Source: Thiohalobacter thiocyanaticus (GTDB taxonomy: Bacteria; Pseudomonadota; Gammaproteobacteria; Thiohalobacterales; Thiohalobacteraceae). From it: a stretch of 64,000 bases of DNA. Location of the stretch: the NCBI RefSeq assembly GCF_003932505.1, contig NZ_QZMU01000001.1, positions 2,799,001 through 2,863,000 on the forward strand, in the 5' to 3' direction. The position numbers were made by a program, and so were the translations under genes. The notes beneath the pieces were generated by a model, which worked only from the letters and a program-made list of their open reading frames with translations, was not told the origin of the DNA and did no database searches. How positions within the stretch are numbered: the stretch's first letter is position 1; every line of letters starts with the position of its first letter. Below are positions 7,254-17,891 of this stretch, piece by piece.

Positions 7254-9629
7254 TTAGTCCTGAGTCCGCTTCGCCAGGTGGAGCCAGGTCTTGAGCACGC
7301 TGTCGGGGTTGAGGGAGATGGTCTCGATGCCCTGTTCGATCAGCCAGGCGGCGAGATCGGGGTGATCCGAGGGCCCCTGGCCGCAGATGCCGATGTATTT
7401 CCCCTGCTTCCTGCATTTCTCGATCGCCATCGCGATCAGCGCCTTTACCGCCGGATTGCGTTCATCGAAGCCCTCCGACACCAGACCGGAGTCGCGGTCC
7501 AGCCCGAGGGTGAGCTGGGTAAGGTCGTTGGAACCGATGGAAAAGCCGTCGAAGTGCTCAAGGAAATCTCCGGCCAGCAGCGGGTTGGAGGGCAGCTCGC
7601 ACATCATGATGACGCGCAGGTCGTCCTCGCCGCGCCTGAGGTCGTTGTCGGCGAGCAGTGAGACCACCTGTTCCGCCTCCTGCAGGGTGCGCACGAAGGG
7701 AATCATGACATCGACATTGGTCAGGCCGATTTCCTTTCGCACCTTGTTCAGCGCCCGGCACTCCAGCTCGAAGCAGGGGCGGAAGGCCTCGCTGATGTAG
7801 CGCGCCGCGCCGCGGAAACCCAGCATCGGGTTTTCCTCCTCGGGCTCGTACTGTGCCCCGCCGAGCAGGTGGGCGTATTCGTTGGACTTGAAGTCCGACA
7901 GGCGCACGATCACCTTCTTCGGCCAGAAGGCGGCGGCGATGGTGCTGATGCCCTCGGCCAGCTTGTCGACATAGAAGCTGACCGGGTCGGTATAACCGGC
8001 TGTCAGCCGGTCGATCTGTTGTTTGATATCGTCGGACTGGTCGGCGTATTCCAGCACCGCGCGCGGATGCACGGCGATGGACTTGTTGATGATGAATTCC
8101 AGCCGGGCCAGCCCGACACCGTGATTGGGCAGGGCCTGGAAGTTGAAGGCCTGGTCGGGGTTGGCGACGTTCATCATGATCTTCACCGGCAGTTCCGGCA
8201 GATTGTCCAGATCATGAGTGCTGCGTTCGTAATCCAGCTTGCCGCGGTAGACATAACCGGTATCACCCTCGGCGCACGAGACGGTCACCGGCTCGCCGTC
8301 GGGGACCGCTTCGGTGGCATCGCCGCAGCCGACTACCGCCGGGATACCCAGCTCGCGGGCGATGATGGCGGCGTGGCAGGTGCGGCCGCCGCGGTTGGTG
8401 ACGATGGCGGCGGCGCGTTTCATCACCGGTTCCCAGTCCGGGTCGGTCATGTCGGTGACCAGCACGTCGCCGGCCTCGACCCGGTGCATGTCCTCGATAC
8501 TGTCGACGATACGGGCGCGGCCGTCGCCGATGCGTCCGCCGATGGCACGGCCCTCGGCCAGGGCCTCGCCGCGCTCGTGCAGCCTGTATTCTTCCAGCTG
8601 CAGGGCGTTGCTGCGGCTCTTGACCGTCTCGGGCCGGGCCTGGACGATGAACAACCCGCCGTCCTCGCCATCCTTCGCCCACTCGATGTCCATGGGACGG
8701 CCATAGTGGTCCTCGATGGCGATGGCCTGGCGGCCGAGCTCGATCAGCTCCGCGTCGTTGAGGGCGAACTGCAGCCGTTCGGCCTCGGGGACATCCACGG
8801 TCTCCACCGGTGTCTCGCCCGGCGCGGCCTCGCGGTAGATCATTCTTATCGCCTTATCGCCGCGGGTGCGGCGGATGATGGCGGGCCGGCCCTCGCGCAG
8901 CAGCGGCTTGTGGAGATAGAACTCATCCGGATTGACCGCGCCCTGGACCACGGTCTCGCCCAGTCCGAAGGCGGCGGTGATGAAGACGGCGTCACGAAAA
9001 CCGGATTCGGTATCCAGGGTGAACATCACGCCCGAGGCGCCGATGTCACTGCGCACCATGCGCTGGATGCCGGCCGACAGCGCGACCTGGTCGTGGTCGA
9101 AGCCGTGATGCTCGCGGTAGGTGATGGCGCGGTCGTTGAACAGGGAAGCGAATACGCCCTTGACGGCATGCAGCACCGCGTCGATGCCGGCGACGTTGAG
9201 GAAGGTCTCCTGCTGACCGGCGAAGGAGGCACTGGGCAGGTCCTCGGCCGTGGCCGAAGAGCGGACCGCCACCGAAACGCCTTCACCATGGCGGCGCTCC
9301 ATCCCGGAATAGGCCTCGCGGATGGCCGATTCCAGTTCGGCGGGGAAGGGCGTGTCCATGATCCATTGGCGGATTTCACCGCCGCTACGGCTCAGGGCCT
9401 GAACGTCCTCGATGTCGAGTTCGCGCAGGGCGGCATAGATGCGCTGATCCAGGCTCTCATGGGCAAGGAAGGTGCGATAGGCGTCGGCGGTGGTGGCGAA
9501 GCCGCCTGGCACCTGCACGCCGGCCGCGGTCAGTTCACGTACCATCTCACCGAGCGAGGCGTTCTTGCCGCCCACGCGGGGCACGTCATCGATGCTCAGA
9601 TCCTCGAACCAGACAACCAGACTGTTCAT
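7254..9629 (-). CDS. ppsA: Phosphoenolpyruvate synthase
   Basis: 791 residues. The N-terminal ATP-grasp/PPDK_N domain (1-340) has [21 protein letters not shown]. The swivelling phosphohistidine domain has [18 protein letters not shown] (catalytic His near 419). The C-terminal PEP/pyruvate barrel ends with the [12 protein letters not shown] active-site Cys loop. It makes PEP from pyruvate and ATP for gluconeogenesis. It is divergent from ppsR, the regulator of this enzyme. Pgm and glycogen phosphorylase in the same window suggest active gluconeogenesis and glycogen turnover. Confidence 0.98.
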   Translation of the reverse strand: MNSLVVWFEDLSIDDVPRVGGKNASLGEMVRELTAAGVQVPGGFATTADAYRTFLAHESLDQRIYAALRELDIEDVQALSRSGGEIRQWIMDTPFPAELESAIREAYSGMERRHGEGVSVAVRSSATAEDLPSASFAGQQETFLNVAGIDAVLHAVKGVFASLFNDRAITYREHHGFDHDQVALSAGIQRMVRSDIGASGVMFTLDTESGFRDAVFITAAFGLGETVVQGAVNPDEFYLHKPLLREGRPAIIRRTRGDKAIRMIYREAAPGETPVETVDVPEAERLQFALNDAELIELGRQAIAIEDHYGRPMDIEWAKDGEDGGLFIVQARPETVKSRSNALQLEEYRLHERGEALAEGRAIGGRIGDGRARIVDSIEDMHRVEAGDVLVTDMTDPDWEPVMKRAAAIVTNRGGRTCHAAIIARELGIPAVVGCGDATEAVPDGEPVTVSCAEGDTGYVYRGKLDYERSTHDLDNLPELPVKIMMNVANPDQAFNFQALPNHGVGLARLEFIINKSIAVHPRAVLEYADQSDDIKQQIDRLTAGYTDPVSFYVDKLAEGISTIAAAFWPKKVIVRLSDFKSNEYAHLLGGAQYEPEEENPMLGFRGAARYISEAFRPCFELECRALNKVRKEIGLTNVDVMIPFVRTLQEAEQVVSLLADNDLRRGEDDLRVIMMCELPSNPLLAGDFLEHFDGFSIGSNDLTQLTLGLDRDSGLVSEGFDERNPAVKALIAMAIEKCRKQGKYIGICGQGPSDHPDLAAWLIEQGIETISLNPDSVLKTWLHLAKRTQD

Positions 9630-9665
9630 TCTATTTCCTGTTTACAGAGGGGTGTGCTGACTGAT

Positions 9666-9751
9666 CGTCATTGCGAGGCGCGAAGCGCCGCGGCAATCTC
9701 CAACCAGCTGATGCTGGATTACGAGATTGCCGCGCTTGGCTCGCAATGACG
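9666..9751. repeat. REP-type inverted repeat (CGTCATTGCGAG family)
   Basis: Arms CGTCATTGCGAG (9666-9677) and CTCGCAATGACG (9740-9751) enclose further complementary GCGGCAATCTC / GAGATTGCCGC segments, forming one long hairpin in the ppsA-ppsR divergent promoter region. A diverged copy lies at 34036-34252. Confidence 0.88.
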
Positions 9752-9827
9752 AAAAATTGAATTGCCCGGAACTTCTCCGAAGTATAGGGTTTCATCGAGA
9801 CTACCACGGCACTGAACGGGATAAAAC

Positions 9828-10646
9828 ATGAACGAAACGTCCGCCTATCCGGTCTTTCTGCTGTCCGATCACACCGGCATCACGGTGGACAAGCTGGCCC
9901 GCAGCCTGCTGTCCCAGTTCTCCGGACTGCAGTTCGAGATCCATAGCTTGTCTTTTGTCGACAGCCCGGAGGCGGTGCGGGCGGCGGTCGAGCGCATCGA
10001 TGCCAGCGCCGGGGTGCGGGGTGAGCCGCCGCTGGTCTTCGCCACCCTGATCGACCCGGCGCTGCGCGAGCAACTGCGCGGCTGCCGGGGGCAGGTGTTC
10101 GATATCTACGCCCTGCTGCTGCAGCCGGTGGCCGAGGCCCTGCATACCCAGGCCACGCCGCGTCGCGGTCAGACCCACGGCCGGACGGACAACGGTTACC
10201 TGGATCGTATCGGGGCGCTGGAATTCGCCCTGGCCACCGATGACGGCGTGGCGGTCAAGCGCTACCAGAACGCAGACGTGATTCTGATCGGTCTGTCGCG
10301 CAGCGGTAAGACTCCGACCTCCCTGTACCTGGCCCTGCAGTACGGTCTGCGCGCAGCCAACGATCCGTTGACAGAAGAGGATCTGGACAGCCCCCGCCTG
10401 CCGGAGCGCCTGCAGGCCTTTCGCCACAAGCTCGTCGCCCTGCGCATCGACCCCGAGCGCCTGCACCGGGTGCGTGAGCAGCGCCGCCCGGACAGCCGCT
10501 ACGCCTCACAGGTGCAGTGCCGCTACGAGGTCCGGCAGTTCGAGTCCCTGCTGAGCGGGCTGGATATTCCCGTGCTGGACAGCTCGCGCATGTCGATCGA
10601 GGAGCTGGCGGCGAGTGTGGTCAGGATAGTGAGGAGTGAGGAGTGA
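9828..10646 (+). CDS. ppsR: PEP synthase regulatory protein (bifunctional kinase/pyrophosphorylase, DUF299)
   Basis: 272 residues, starting with the typical VFLLSDHTGITVDKLARSLLSQF. A P-loop-like GLSRSGKT is at 155-162, and the C-terminal SSRMSIEELAASVVR helix is also typical. PSRP proteins inactivate PEP synthase by ADP-dependent threonine phosphorylation and reactivate it by Pi-dependent dephosphorylation. The divergent placement opposite ppsA fits. The last codons run into a GTGAGGA tandem (about 10629-10650), a slippage-prone end. Confidence 0.97.
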   Translation: MNETSAYPVFLLSDHTGITVDKLARSLLSQFSGLQFEIHSLSFVDSPEAVRAAVERIDASAGVRGEPPLVFATLIDPALREQLRGCRGQVFDIYALLLQPVAEALHTQATPRRGQTHGRTDNGYLDRIGALEFALATDDGVAVKRYQNADVILIGLSRSGKTPTSLYLALQYGLRAANDPLTEEDLDSPRLPERLQAFRHKLVALRIDPERLHRVREQRRPDSRYASQVQCRYEVRQFESLLSGLDIPVLDSSRMSIEELAASVVRIVRSEE

Positions 10647-10668
10647 GGAGAGTGCCTGTATCCCCATG

Positions 10669-10739
10669 CGTCATCCCGGCGAAAGCCGGGATCCAGTGAC
10701 CGCAGCGGGTTATAGACCCCGGCCTTCGCCGGGGTGACG
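10669..10739. repeat. Two-hairpin REP unit (CGTCATCCCGGC family)
   Basis: Two short hairpins, CCCGGCGAAAGCCGGG and CCCCGGCCTTCGCCGGGG, are framed by CGTCATC / GGTGACG. The unit lies between the convergent ppsR and pgm genes and could act as a transcript-end stabiliser. Confidence 0.85.
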
Positions 10740-10790
10740 GAAAGGGTTCACGGTCGTCAATCTCATAACCCTCTCACTCCTCTCTGCCCC

Positions 10791-12461
<1,671 letters not shown>

Positions 12462-12578
12462 TCATTATATTATGGAGCCTGCCGGCACCGCTTTGAAGTG
12501 GCATTGAAAGATATTGCATGCCGGCCGTTACAGGTATAGCGTCGCCTGAACGGCAAATGACTGTGGTATGATTCGACT

Positions 12579-13094
12579 ATGCTGGTCACAGATACCAAAA
12601 CCCGGTTGCGCGATCACCAGAATGATCTCAGTGATCTGATGGCGATCTATGAATGCAACTATATCCGCCTGCGGCAGTTGCTGCGGGAGGCGGGTGCCTA
12701 TGACCTGGATGTCACCTATGTCTCGCAGGTCCCGAGGGCACTCGATCTGCATCTGTACATTCACGAGCGCAGCCGTTATACCACCACCCTGACGCTGACC
12801 TACCTGTTCGCGGACGAACAGGGTGAGTTCCCGGCACCGGATATCCGGGTGCGGCTGTATCACGATGCCAGGCTGGCCGAGGTCATTGCCTGCGGGCGCC
12901 GGCGCGGGCGGCGGGATGCCGTCTATGACCGGATGCGCAACCGCTACAGCCTGGACCGTAAGTGGTACATGAACCGCTTCCTGCAGAAATGGCTCGGCTA
13001 CTGCCTGCGCCAGGGGCACCGCTTCACACCCCCCGGACAGACCGACGCCCCGCTCCCGGACTGGGAGGGACTTCTCAGCGGGATGGTTCGCTAG
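12579..13094 (+). CDS. DUF1249 family protein (YqiB-like)
   Basis: 171 residues, starting with an LMAIYECNYIRLRQLL helix. The protein is rich in basic and aromatic residues, with the LTLTYLF and PDIRVRLYHDARLAEV strands characteristic of the DUF1249/YqiB family. Function unknown; it is widespread in gammaproteobacteria. No membrane or signal segment is seen. The divergent 153-bp gap to pgm contains AT-rich promoter-like DNA with TATGAT at about 12566. Confidence 0.88.
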   Translation: MLVTDTKTRLRDHQNDLSDLMAIYECNYIRLRQLLREAGAYDLDVTYVSQVPRALDLHLYIHERSRYTTTLTLTYLFADEQGEFPAPDIRVRLYHDARLAEVIACGRRRGRRDAVYDRMRNRYSLDRKWYMNRFLQKWLGYCLRQGHRFTPPGQTDAPLPDWEGLLSGMVR

Positions 13095-13199
13095 CCCGCG
13101 CGATTTCCCTGTCTACCGCGCAACTCCCCGGTTTTCCCCCTGTTTTCGGGTCCTTGCCCCGGCACCGGCCTGCCCCCCGGAAAAAACCCTGCGCAGCTT

Positions 13200-13243
13200 A
13201 TAGTTGACTGATTTGCTCAGGATTAGTATAAAGCCTTACTAAT
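13200..13243 (+). promoter_or_regulatory. iscR promoter with type 1 IscR site and overlapping dyad
   Basis: TTGACT (13204-13209) and TATAAA (13227-13232) are separated by exactly 17 bases. The 25-bp segment 13200-13224, starting ATAGTTGACT, matches the E. coli type 1 IscR site consensus at 21 of 25 positions by my count. That is the site class bound by [2Fe-2S]-IscR in autorepression. A perfect dyad ATTAGTA (13222-13228) / TACTAAT (13237-13243) overlaps the -10 and the likely transcription start. Confidence 0.82.
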
Positions 13244-13270
13244 CATGTAAGGATTTGCGGGTACGACATC

Positions 13271-13750
13271 ATGCGACTTTCAACCAAGGGCCGATACGCG
13301 GTCACCGCGATGATGGATCTGGCCGTCCATCAGGACACCGGGCCCGTCACGCTGGCGGACATCTCGCGCTGTCAGGGGATCTCCCTGTCCTACCTGGAAC
13401 AACTGTTCGCCAAGCTGCGCCGCCAGGGTCTGGTCAAGGGCGTGCGCGGCCCCGGCGGCGGCTACCGGCTGGCCAAGCCCGCGGGCGAGATATCGGTGGC
13501 CGATATCATCCTGGCGGTCGACGAGAAGGTCGATACCACCCTGTGCGAGGGCCGGGAGAACTGTCAGGGCGGCGAGCGCTGCCTGACCCACGAACTGTGG
13601 AACAACCTGTCCCGCCAGATCCACGACTACCTGGCCCAGATCAACCTGGAGGAATTCCTCTCCCGCCCCTCGGTGCGCGAGGTGATCGAGCGCCAGGGTG
13701 AGAACGGCCAGACGCACGAGCACGAGGTCAAGCGCTTTACCCTGGCCTGA
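13271..13750 (+). CDS. iscR: Fe-S cluster transcriptional regulator IscR (Rrf2 family)
   Basis: 159 residues. The N-terminal winged helix ([18 protein letters not shown]) carries the [10 protein letters not shown] wing. Cluster ligands C92, C98, C104 and H107 occupy the same positions as in E. coli. IscR senses Fe-S status and represses or activates isc/suf genes. The gene stands alone: the next gene is convergent and iscS/iscU/hscBA are not downstream, which is unusual. The promoter retains an IscR-type site, so autoregulation is likely. Confidence 0.97.
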   Translation: MRLSTKGRYAVTAMMDLAVHQDTGPVTLADISRCQGISLSYLEQLFAKLRRQGLVKGVRGPGGGYRLAKPAGEISVADIILAVDEKVDTTLCEGRENCQGGERCLTHELWNNLSRQIHDYLAQINLEEFLSRPSVREVIERQGENGQTHEHEVKRFTLA

Positions 13751-13756
13751 GCTAGT

Positions 13757-13781
13757 CTCCTTCAATGTCATGTTGAAGGAG
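13757..13781. terminator. Hairpin after iscR
   Basis: CTCCTTCAA (13757-13765) and TTGAAGGAG (13773-13781) form a perfect 9-bp stem with a 7-base loop, directly between the convergent iscR and DUF938 genes. There is no strong T-run, so it may be a weak or factor-assisted terminator. Confidence 0.55.
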
Positions 13782-13801
13782 TACCAGGCTCTCCCTCTCC
13801 C

Positions 13802-14398
13802 TCATCGCTTCTCCCACACCAGGATCCGGTTGTTCTCCGGCATCGCGTAGTCCTCGGCCGGCTTCAGACCGGTCTGTTGTGCCAGGGCATTGAGATCGTC
13901 CACATCGCGGATGCCGCTTTCAGGGTCGCGTTCCTTCAGCCACTGGTCGAAGCGCTCGTTGCTCGGGCTGGTGTACTGGCCGTGATAATTGAACGGACCG
14001 TACAGGCAGAAGCGTCCGCCCGGCTTGAGTATCCGGCCGACGCCGCGGAACATGGCCTCGACCTCGTTCCAGTGCATGATGTGGGCGGTGTTGGCGCTGA
14101 ACACACCGTCGAAGCTGTGCTCGGGCCAGGCGTCGGTGGCAACGTCCAGCCTGATGGGCGGGACGACGTTGTCCAGGTCAGCCTCCTCCAGCCACTGCAG
14201 GATGCCGGGGTGGTTCTCGTGCACGTCACTGGTGTGCCAGCGCAGGTGCGGCAGCTCGGCACTGAAGAAGACGGCGTGCTGGCCGGTGCCGCTGCCGATC
14301 TCCAGTACGCTCTCGATACCGGCGAACTCATGCTGGAGCACGGCCAGGATGGGTTGCTTGTTCTGTTCGCTGGATTCGGCGAAGGGTTTTGCACTCAT
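13802..14398 (-). CDS. DUF938 SAM-dependent methyltransferase
   Basis: 198 residues with a class I methyltransferase fold: motif I VLEIGSGTGQHAVFF, DVHEN (motif II) and ILKPGGRFCLYGPFNYHGQYTSPSN, a DUF938 signature. The substrate is unknown. The length is typical of DUF938 proteins. It is separated by a REP element from the Fe-alcohol dehydrogenase gene on the same strand. Confidence 0.92.
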   Translation of the reverse strand: MSAKPFAESSEQNKQPILAVLQHEFAGIESVLEIGSGTGQHAVFFSAELPHLRWHTSDVHENHPGILQWLEEADLDNVVPPIRLDVATDAWPEHSFDGVFSANTAHIMHWNEVEAMFRGVGRILKPGGRFCLYGPFNYHGQYTSPSNERFDQWLKERDPESGIRDVDDLNALAQQTGLKPAEDYAMPENNRILVWEKR

Positions 14399-14427
14399 GG
14401 TCTGTACTCTTTAATCAAAGTTGGTTT

Positions 14428-14508
14428 CGTAGGTCGGGTTAGCGTAGCGTAACCCGACAGGCGCGGTGGATTGTGTCGGGTCACGCCCTGCGGGTGGCCC
14501 GACCTACG
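14428..14508. repeat. GTAGGTCGGGTTAGCG family inverted repeat
   Basis: CGTAGGTCGGGTTAGCG starts the left arm and CCCGACCTACG ends the right arm, with inner complementary GTAACCCGACA / TGTCGGGTCAC segments. Other copies lie at 20881-20957 and 47068-47146, with a degraded one at 41067-41114. Confidence 0.9.
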
Positions 14509-14528
14509 TAACCATGTAATCCCCCGAT

Positions 14529-15716
14529 CTACAGTCGTTGCTCCAGCAGATGGGTGATTTCGGCGTCGGTCAGGACCACCGGGTTGGTCTTCATGCTGCT
14601 GCCGCGGCTGTTGGCCACGATGCGCGGCAGGTCGGTTTCCTCCACACCCAGCTCGCCCAGTTCCGGCAGGTCGAGCTGATCGGTCCACTCGTTCAGCCGG
14701 TCCACCAGTTTCCGCCAGGCGGTCTCGGGCTCGCGAATGCGCTGCTGGCACAGTATCTCCGCCAGCCGGGCGTACCTGGCCAGGGCCGGGTTGTCGGGCT
14801 CGCGCTCGCACATCACCTCGATGTTGATCCGGGTCGCCTCGGCCACCAGGGTGCCGCAGGCCACGCCGTGGGCGATGGGAAAGAAAGCCCCCAGCGGCGA
14901 AGCCAGCCCGTGCACCGAGCCCAGCCCGGTCTGGGCCAGGGTGACGCCCGAGATCAGTGCGGCATAGGCCATACGCGCACGCGCCTCGATGGCACTGCTG
15001 CCGTGCTGGTACCAGTCCAGCAGGCCGTCACGCGCCGCCCGCAGCCCGGAGATGGCCAGGGCGTCGGTGATGGTGCTGGCTCGCAGGGATACGTAGGATT
15101 CGATCAGCTGGGTGAGTGCGTCCATGCCGTTGGCGGCGATGAGTTGCGGCGGGCAGCCGCTGAGCAGGTCCGGATCGACCACGGCGTATTCGGGCACCAG
15201 CTGTTCGTCGCGGAAGGATTTCTTGAAGCCGTCCTCGCCCTGGCGGCTGAGCACGGCGTTCCTGGTCGCCTCGCTGCCGGTGCCGGCGGTGGTCGGCACC
15301 GCGACGAAGGGCACGGCCGGCCCCGCATAGGGGAGTTCGGGGCCCACACCCTCCAGGTGGTCCATCACCGAATTGCCGGGCCGCAGCAGCCCGGCGATGG
15401 CCTTGGCCGCATCCAGCACGCTGCCGCCGCCGATGCCGATGACCACGGCGAAGTCCCCGTCACGGTATTTCGCCACGGCGTCATCGACCAGCTCGGGTGA
15501 GGGCTCATGGCTGACCTGGAACTGCTTCCAGCCCACGCCTGCCTCTTTCAGGCCGGAGTAGAGACCGGCGGCATGGGGTGAATCGGTGAAGGAGCGCGCA
15601 CCGGTGACAAGCAGGGCGCGGGTGCCGTAGCGTGCAGCCAGTTCGGGCACCCGCTGCAGTCGGCCGCTGCCGAACTCGATACGCGGCAGGCGGGCAAGCG
15701 AGAAGGGCGCGATCAT
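14529..15716 (-). CDS. Iron-containing alcohol dehydrogenase family protein
   Basis: 395 residues. The NAD(P)-binding GIGGGSVLDAAKAIA is followed by the metal-domain motifs TTAGTGSEAT and NGMDALTQLIESYVS. HGLASPLGAFFPIAHGVACG supplies the iron-ligand histidines. Substrate unknown; members oxidise alcohols or reduce aldehydes and maleylacetate-like compounds. The start codon overlaps the stop of the upstream monooxygenase-like gene by 4 bases, so the pair is translationally coupled and probably acts on the same compound. Confidence 0.92.
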   Translation of the reverse strand: MIAPFSLARLPRIEFGSGRLQRVPELAARYGTRALLVTGARSFTDSPHAAGLYSGLKEAGVGWKQFQVSHEPSPELVDDAVAKYRDGDFAVVIGIGGGSVLDAAKAIAGLLRPGNSVMDHLEGVGPELPYAGPAVPFVAVPTTAGTGSEATRNAVLSRQGEDGFKKSFRDEQLVPEYAVVDPDLLSGCPPQLIAANGMDALTQLIESYVSLRASTITDALAISGLRAARDGLLDWYQHGSSAIEARARMAYAALISGVTLAQTGLGSVHGLASPLGAFFPIAHGVACGTLVAEATRINIEVMCEREPDNPALARYARLAEILCQQRIREPETAWRKLVDRLNEWTDQLDLPELGELGVEETDLPRIVANSRGSSMKTNPVVLTDAEITHLLEQRL

Positions 15717-16021
15717 GCCTCCTCCCCGGCGCGGGGCAACAGCCCCTGGTACGGGATGCCCTGGCGCGGCGCGGCCATCCAGTCGGCGACGGCATCGCGC
15801 CAGGCCTGGTAGTGCGGGGTGTCCTTGTGCGCCCGTGCCGCCGCGGCATCGGTATAGGCCTCGTAGAGCACGAACCGGGTGGCGTCTTCGGGGGACTGCA
15901 GCACGTCGAAGCGCAGGTTGCCGGGCTCCTGGATCGAGGCCCGGTGATTGACCTCGGTCGCGGTGATGAAATCCTCCACATGCTCGGGCCGGACATGAAC
16001 CTGAACCAGGGTGACGTGCAT
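15713..16021 (-). CDS. Antibiotic biosynthesis monooxygenase (ABM) domain protein, putative quinol monooxygenase
   Basis: 102 residues forming one ferredoxin-like ABM domain (TLVQVHVRPEHVEDFITATEVNH...GNLRFDVLQSPEDATRFVLYEAYTD). LsrG and YgiN are relatives that act on small ketones or quinols. A good AGGAGA ribosome site precedes the ATG. It is the first gene of a two-gene operon with the Fe-alcohol dehydrogenase. Confidence 0.88.
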   Translation of the reverse strand: MHVTLVQVHVRPEHVEDFITATEVNHRASIQEPGNLRFDVLQSPEDATRFVLYEAYTDAAAARAHKDTPHYQAWRDAVADWMAAPRQGIPYQGLLPRAGEEA

Positions 16022-16148
16022 AACAATCTCCTGTTATTCAATCAGTTTATTCGGCCGTTTCGGAGCCCGGGTTCAAGCTCCCGGACAGCTGACCGACACA
16101 TTATGATAAAGAATGCTTCCGGTTAACCCTACCCTCCCAGGGTCAATT

Positions 16149-17660
16149 ATGGCAGACGATGCAGTCCTGAACGCCGGTTCCGACGACGCCAAGCCGGCGC
16201 CCGACGCCAGGAACCCACGCAACCTGACCGAATGGGTCGATGTGCTGAGTCAGCAGGGCATGCCCATTTTCGCCCATACCCTGCGCTCGGTCTCGGGCAT
16301 GGCCGCCGACCGCCAGAGTTCGGCCTCGGAGCTGGCCAACGTGATCCTGCAGGACGCGGCCATGACCGCCAAACTGCTGCGCATCGCCAACAGCCCCTAT
16401 TACAACACCCAGGGCAAGAGCATCAGCACCGTCTCCCGCGCCGTGGTGCTGCTGGGTTTCGACACGGTGCGCAGCCTGGCGCTGTCCATCGCCGTGGTGG
16501 AGTCGGCCGCCAAGGGCGCCAACAAGGCACGGCTGGCCGCTGACATGGCCCGGGCCTTTCATGCCGCGGTGCAGGCGCGCGCCTTCGCCCAGCAGCGCCG
16601 CGACCGCTCGCCCGAGGAGGTCTTCATCGCCACCCTGCTGTACAGCCTGGGGCGGCTGGCCTTCTGGGGCCATGCCAGCGAAGTGGCCGACCGCCTCAAC
16701 ACCGAACTGGAACAGCCCGGTGCCGACCCGGCGGCGCTGGAGCGGGAGCTGCTGGGATTCGAATTCGAGGCATTGTCGCTGCAGCTGGCCCGTGAGTGGC
16801 GCCTGGGCACCCTGGTGGAGCATGCCCTGGAGGGCAAGAGCGAGGCCGATCCCCGGGTCAGTAATGTGGAACTGGCGCGTGAGCTGGCGCTGACCGCCGA
16901 GCAGGGCTGGGAGACGCCGGAGATGAAACAGCTGCTGGCGCGCGTGGCGGAGAATCTGTATCTGCCGGTCAGCGATGTGGAGCAGATGGTGGTCAGGAAC
17001 GCCGGCCAGGCGCAGAAGACGGCAGCCTGCTTCGGTGCCGGCACTGCCTCGGAGCTGATTCCTCTGCCGGAAAAACCGCGGGCGCGGGTGCGGCGCGAGG
17101 CCGAGGAGGAGCCGGGGCAGATCAATCGCTTCCCCGAACCCGACCCCATGCTGCAGCTGAAGATCCTGCGCGAGGTGACCTCGCTGATCGAGGGCCGGTT
17201 CGATTTCAACCTGATGCTGGAGATGGTGCTGGAGGGTATCTACCGCGGCGTGGGTATGGACCGCACCCTGTTCGCCCTGATGTCCCGGGACCGCAGCCAG
17301 CTCAAGGCCCGCTATGTGCTGGGCTGGGACCAGCAGGCGCTGCGCCAGCGCTTCGCCTATGAGGTCTCGCCGGTCAAGGCCAACATCTTTCTGCATGTGC
17401 TGGACAGCCGGGAGCCCTGCTGGATTTCGCGCGAGAGTGATTCGCGCCTGCTCGGGCTGGTGACCGAGGAGGTGCGCAGCGTCACCGGCGAGGCCCCCTT
17501 CATGGCCATGCCGATCCTGATCCAGAACCGGGCCATCGGGCTGTTCTATGCCGACCGCCTGCCCAGCCGGCGGCCGCTCAGGGAAGACGATTTTTCCAGC
17601 TTCAAGCATTTCGGGCAGCAGGCCAACATGGCCCTGTCACTGCTGTATCAGGGGAGGTAG
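16149..17660 (+). CDS. HDOD domain protein with C-terminal GAF domain
   Basis: 503 residues from the ATG at 16149, which has an AGGG ribosome site; an in-frame ATG at 16113 would add 12 residues. The HDOD domain (about 30-230) has MPIFAHTLRSVSGMA, ANVILQDAAMTAKLLRIANS and FDTVRSLALSIAVVE. A linker with acidic and basic clusters leads to a GAF domain (about 340-500). HDOD proteins are non-catalytic HD relatives used as signalling scaffolds. The gene lies upstream of a GGDEF-EAL protein in the same direction, hinting at joint c-di-GMP-linked control. Confidence 0.88.
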   Translation: MADDAVLNAGSDDAKPAPDARNPRNLTEWVDVLSQQGMPIFAHTLRSVSGMAADRQSSASELANVILQDAAMTAKLLRIANSPYYNTQGKSISTVSRAVVLLGFDTVRSLALSIAVVESAAKGANKARLAADMARAFHAAVQARAFAQQRRDRSPEEVFIATLLYSLGRLAFWGHASEVADRLNTELEQPGADPAALERELLGFEFEALSLQLAREWRLGTLVEHALEGKSEADPRVSNVELARELALTAEQGWETPEMKQLLARVAENLYLPVSDVEQMVVRNAGQAQKTAACFGAGTASELIPLPEKPRARVRREAEEEPGQINRFPEPDPMLQLKILREVTSLIEGRFDFNLMLEMVLEGIYRGVGMDRTLFALMSRDRSQLKARYVLGWDQQALRQRFAYEVSPVKANIFLHVLDSREPCWISRESDSRLLGLVTEEVRSVTGEAPFMAMPILIQNRAIGLFYADRLPSRRPLREDDFSSFKHFGQQANMALSLLYQGR

Positions 17661-17891
17661 GTGCGGTAAGGCCACCGTCATCAGCAGTCAGCGGCTGCCC
17701 GGCAGCCTGCCGGCCGTGGCCGGGGTGCAGTCGTGACCCGGGGCCGGGTGCAGCGCGGACCCATTTGCCCGCATGCCTGGGAAGCGGTATTGTCTGAGCC
17801 AGTCTTGCGACCCAGGGACGGCGTCAGAAACTGCATTTTTTCAGGGGATTATCCCGTTTATTGAGTTGTCGGCGGCTGCCTTCCGGGGTGG

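Noticed and set aside
9666-9751. Considered as a riboswitch or operator for ppsA/ppsR
   Set aside because: The same family occurs at 34036-34252 in an unrelated place.
14428-14508. Considered as a rho-independent terminator
   Set aside because: Same sequence recurs in several unrelated gaps and lacks a T-run; better described as a dispersed repeat.
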